From the NCBI RefSeq assembly GCF_943914615.1, contig NZ_CALUCS010000017.1:1-49696 (forward strand): a stretch of 49,696 nt of DNA. Direction: 5' to 3'. Below the pieces are notes generated by a model that was not told the DNA's origin, did not search any database, and worked only from the letters and a program-made list of their open reading frames with translations. The stretch is from an uncultured Corynebacterium sp. (GTDB lineage: Bacteria; Actinomycetota; Actinomycetes; Mycobacteriales; Mycobacteriaceae). The translations under genes were made by a program, and so were the position numbers. Shown here piece by piece: positions 47,752 through 49,696 of the stretch (the stretch's first letter is position 1; each line of letters opens with the position of its first letter).

Positions 47752-49050
47752 TTGGAGACCACCCACCGACCCCTGCCCTGGGGAACGCACTGGAAACTGG
47801 CCATGCGCCAGCTGCTGGCTAAATCCGGGAACCTTGGCTTTGGCGCCGTGTTCATTCTTTTGCTCCTGTTCTTCTTAATGGGCGGAGAGGAAATCAACGG
47901 GTTCAAGCTGGGGGTATACCTACTATTTGGCTTTTCGCTGGGGCTGCAGCCGATCACCGCAGTGTGGGACAAGGCTCAGCTTCGCGCTCTGGGAATGAGT
48001 GTGGCGGATATCCGCCGAAACCTCCTGATAGTAATGCCAGTTGCATCGGCAGCCGTCTGCGGAGCGATGCTTTTAGGCTACGTTCTTTCGCTAATTTTCA
48101 ATTGGCACATCCCGGCATTCTGGGTTGTCCTAGGATTCGTCTTCCTCGTGCATGTGGCCAGCATCATCGGGGCTCTGACACATGTCGGGGATAATAGTGA
48201 GGTCGTCAAGGGTTCCACGAGCGATACCGAGGAAGACGAGACCATCCAAGCGGATAAAGCCAAGTGGGCTGAATTGTTTAACGCGGAGACGAGGTGGCGT
48301 CAACAAGAAAAGAAGGGCGAAAACCCCACGGCGCTCAACTACATTGCCTCCTGGCGGATCGATGGGTTCATGGCTTGGATGCACCTGGCTGGATTCATCG
48401 CGATAGTCATCGGTGTGATCGGCTGGTTCGCATCGGGGCTAACGCCTAGTGGCGCGATGTGGCTGTACCCAGCAGCGATGATTCTGCCGGTAGCTGCCTG
48501 CTACCTGGGTGAGAAGCTGAACTCGAGCTTGCGCACTTGGCTCGTGCTTTCGGGTGACCGACGCCGCTGGTACGCCAAGGCTATGGGTCGGCTAGTTTTG
48601 TGGCTGCCGGGTGTGGCTTTATTAGTTCTGATCGGGACGGCGGAGTTCACGCTATTTAGTGCGCTGTTCCCGGGGATCGGCGATCTAGAACTGCACGTAA
48701 GCGGAAAGGGTCTACTGATGACCCTGCTTATTGCTCTGACAGTGGCAATGGTCTTTGGCCTGATGGCAATCGTGAGCTTCTGGGTGAGCAACCGCTTCAG
48801 CGGGTGGATGAGGTGGGTGGCGAGCTTTCTAGCCATCATGCCGATGTCGGCCGCGATGGCGGTGATTATCGTCTCGGTTCAAGAGATTGATGAGGCTGGT
48901 ACCGGCCTGCTGGGCCCCGTCGCTACCATCTTTGGAGCCGTAGGTGTGGTGACAGTGATCGTATTCGCAGCGCTGCGATGGGGCATCGGGCGCTTCGATA
49001 CGGCCCATGAGTCAATTCAGGAAAATCTGGGCCTGGATTCGGAGGCCTAG
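47752..49050 (+). CDS. ABC transporter permease
   Basis: 432 residues with about ten membrane helices. The start is a TTG two bases after the ATPase stop. A polar cytoplasmic loop (about 148-195) between the fourth and fifth helices includes the dispersed motif copy 21 (WRQQEKKGENP). No family-specific motif was recognised; partner of the preceding ATPase by operon position. The protein ends in a short charged tail. Confidence 0.82.
   Translation: METTHRPLPWGTHWKLAMRQLLAKSGNLGFGAVFILLLLFFLMGGEEINGFKLGVYLLFGFSLGLQPITAVWDKAQLRALGMSVADIRRNLLIVMPVASAAVCGAMLLGYVLSLIFNWHIPAFWVVLGFVFLVHVASIIGALTHVGDNSEVVKGSTSDTEEDETIQADKAKWAELFNAETRWRQQEKKGENPTALNYIASWRIDGFMAWMHLAGFIAIVIGVIGWFASGLTPSGAMWLYPAAMILPVAACYLGEKLNSSLRTWLVLSGDRRRWYAKAMGRLVLWLPGVALLVLIGTAEFTLFSALFPGIGDLELHVSGKGLLMTLLIALTVAMVFGLMAIVSFWVSNRFSGWMRWVASFLAIMPMSAAMAVIIVSVQEIDEAGTGLLGPVATIFGAVGVVTVIVFAALRWGIGRFDTAHESIQENLGLDSEA
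48293..48312 (-). repeat. Dispersed GACGCC motif, copy 21
   Basis: Plus strand GGTGGCGTCAACAAGAAAAG in the permease gene, a full-length copy encoding WRQQEK. Confidence 0.65.
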
Positions 49051-49084
49051 AACACCTCTTAGAAACGGCCTGTGGCCTGCGGGT

Positions 49085-49113
49085 TTGTGTTTGTCGTGGG
49101 GTGTGTGTACATT
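49085..49113 (+). promoter_or_regulatory. Candidate rrn promoter P1
   Basis: TTGTGT (49085-49090), 17-base spacer, TACATT (49108-49113). Confidence 0.45.
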
Positions 49114-49248
49114 AATCCAAGTCAGCGCGACACGGCGCCGCGAGTTACACACTCTCGGAACGCTGGAAGTCATAAGCGTCTGGCCAATCATTTTGAAGCT
49201 GTAAAAACAGTTCGTGTGTGCGAGTGCAGCGGGTTGTTTACCGGGAAT

Positions 49249-49277
49249 TTGCTTTATTTTCACGGTTGCTTTACACT
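49249..49277 (+). promoter_or_regulatory. Candidate rrn promoter P2
   Basis: TTGCTT (49249-49254), exactly 17 bases, TACACT (49272-49277), about 60 bases before the conserved rRNA leader stretch. Confidence 0.55.
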
Positions 49278-49696
49278 CGTAATCCGTCGCAACGTGGCTG
49301 CCACTGATGATTGTGGTGTGTTTGTTGTGTGCGTAGGTTGTTTGAGAACTCAATAGCGTGATGAACCAAGTTTAGATACTTTGTTGACCAACCTTTGTGT
49401 TGATTCTGATGCATTGTATGTCTTTATTACTTTTGTGACTTGTTTCAGTGCTCCACCAGCTCGCATGGATTGTGGGTTGGTGGTGGTTACGCCAGCGTGG
49501 TTGTAACGTGTCCACGATATGTAATGTGCGTATCCCAGCAGGAGTTGCCTTTTTTGGGTGCTTGTTGGGCTGATGAATGGTTATTGGAAAAGTTTTTGGG
49601 ATGTATGTTGTGTCTGATCAATAGCCAGCGAGACTGTATTGAGTGTTGTTGGTGTTGGTTGATGTGATTTATTTATCCTTTTTTCAATTTTTTTGT

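Larger units (their letters stand above)
49051..49696 (+). other. Probable rRNA-operon promoter and leader region
   Basis: 646 bases without a protein gene. The short conserved stretch TTTGAGAACTCAATAGCGTG (49338-49357) closely matches the leader sequence that precedes 16S rRNA genes in actinobacteria. Two promoter-like pairs precede it (separate entries). The AT-rich remainder up to the window end would be the spacer before a 16S gene beyond the window. Confidence 0.65.

Noticed and set aside
1..49696. CRISPR arrays, tRNA genes, insertion sequences, prophage genes
   Set aside because: Looked for repeated spacers, cloverleaf T-loops, transposase motifs and phage structural proteins; none seen by eye.

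Overview
The window reads as about 50 kb of a Corynebacterium chromosome with high G+C. The genus call rests on envelope and regulatory markers: AftA and Emb arabinosyltransferases of mycolic-acid actinobacteria, a small Rpf muralytic protein, a perfect McbR-type operator (TAGAC-N6-GTCTA) on the metB promoter, and two perfect GlxR/CRP-type operators (TGTGA-N6-TCACA). A lipid-using species such as C. jeikeium or a relative fits (large FadH), but the species is inference. I see no insertion sequence, prophage, tRNA or CRISPR array.

Layout. 1-4.1 kb: a TrxR-like/DJ-1 pair, an FBP-family protein, a His-rich metal-binding protein, a small membrane protein and a VapBC toxin-antitoxin pair. 4.1-12.5 kb: Rpf with a structured leader, a DUF4442 hotdog protein, an HNH-type lipoprotein, 3-methyladenine glycosylase, metB, two tandem paralogues with Q/N/G/P-rich tails, an SDR and YbjQ. 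12.6-22 kb: a sirtuin, an acyltransferase-SGNH protein, gamma carbonic anhydrase, flavin enzymes, an LpqC-like esterase, GlsB and a TagI that lacks its usual zinc ligands. 22-31.6 kb: fadH divergent from gltB-gltD, which is followed by an overlapping LysE-type exporter. 31.6-38.7 kb: an S4 protein, a VOC protein, M13 peptidase, a membrane protein plus PrsW, and a GH25 lysozyme. 39-46.3 kb: emb, aftA and a NYN-domain protein on the minus strand. 46.4-49.05 kb: a YtrA-type GntR regulator with its ABC exporter. The last 650 bases hold no gene and look like the promoter and leader of an rRNA operon whose 16S gene lies beyond the window.

Main hunt result: a dispersed motif of about 18-20 bases, a T-rich run followed by GACGCC (consensus near TTTCTTATTGACGCCACC). 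I find 21 good copies and two variants, about one per 2.4 kb, in both orientations. Sixteen lie in or overlap genes, in several reading frames, often in linkers or loops; the conserved 6.1-kb gltBD block has none. That pattern does not fit an ordinary operator or terminator and resembles a genome-wide address sequence such as an uptake sequence or nucleoid-protein site. Second-tier results are three intrinsic terminators encoded inside the 3' end of the converging neighbour gene, a 19-bp perfect inverted repeat around 73 bases near 38.8 kb, a switch-like rpf leader, and 15-bp tandem repeats at the aftA stop codon.

All reading was by eye. Start codons were chosen from Shine-Dalgarno or leaderless promoter context and are stated where uncertain.
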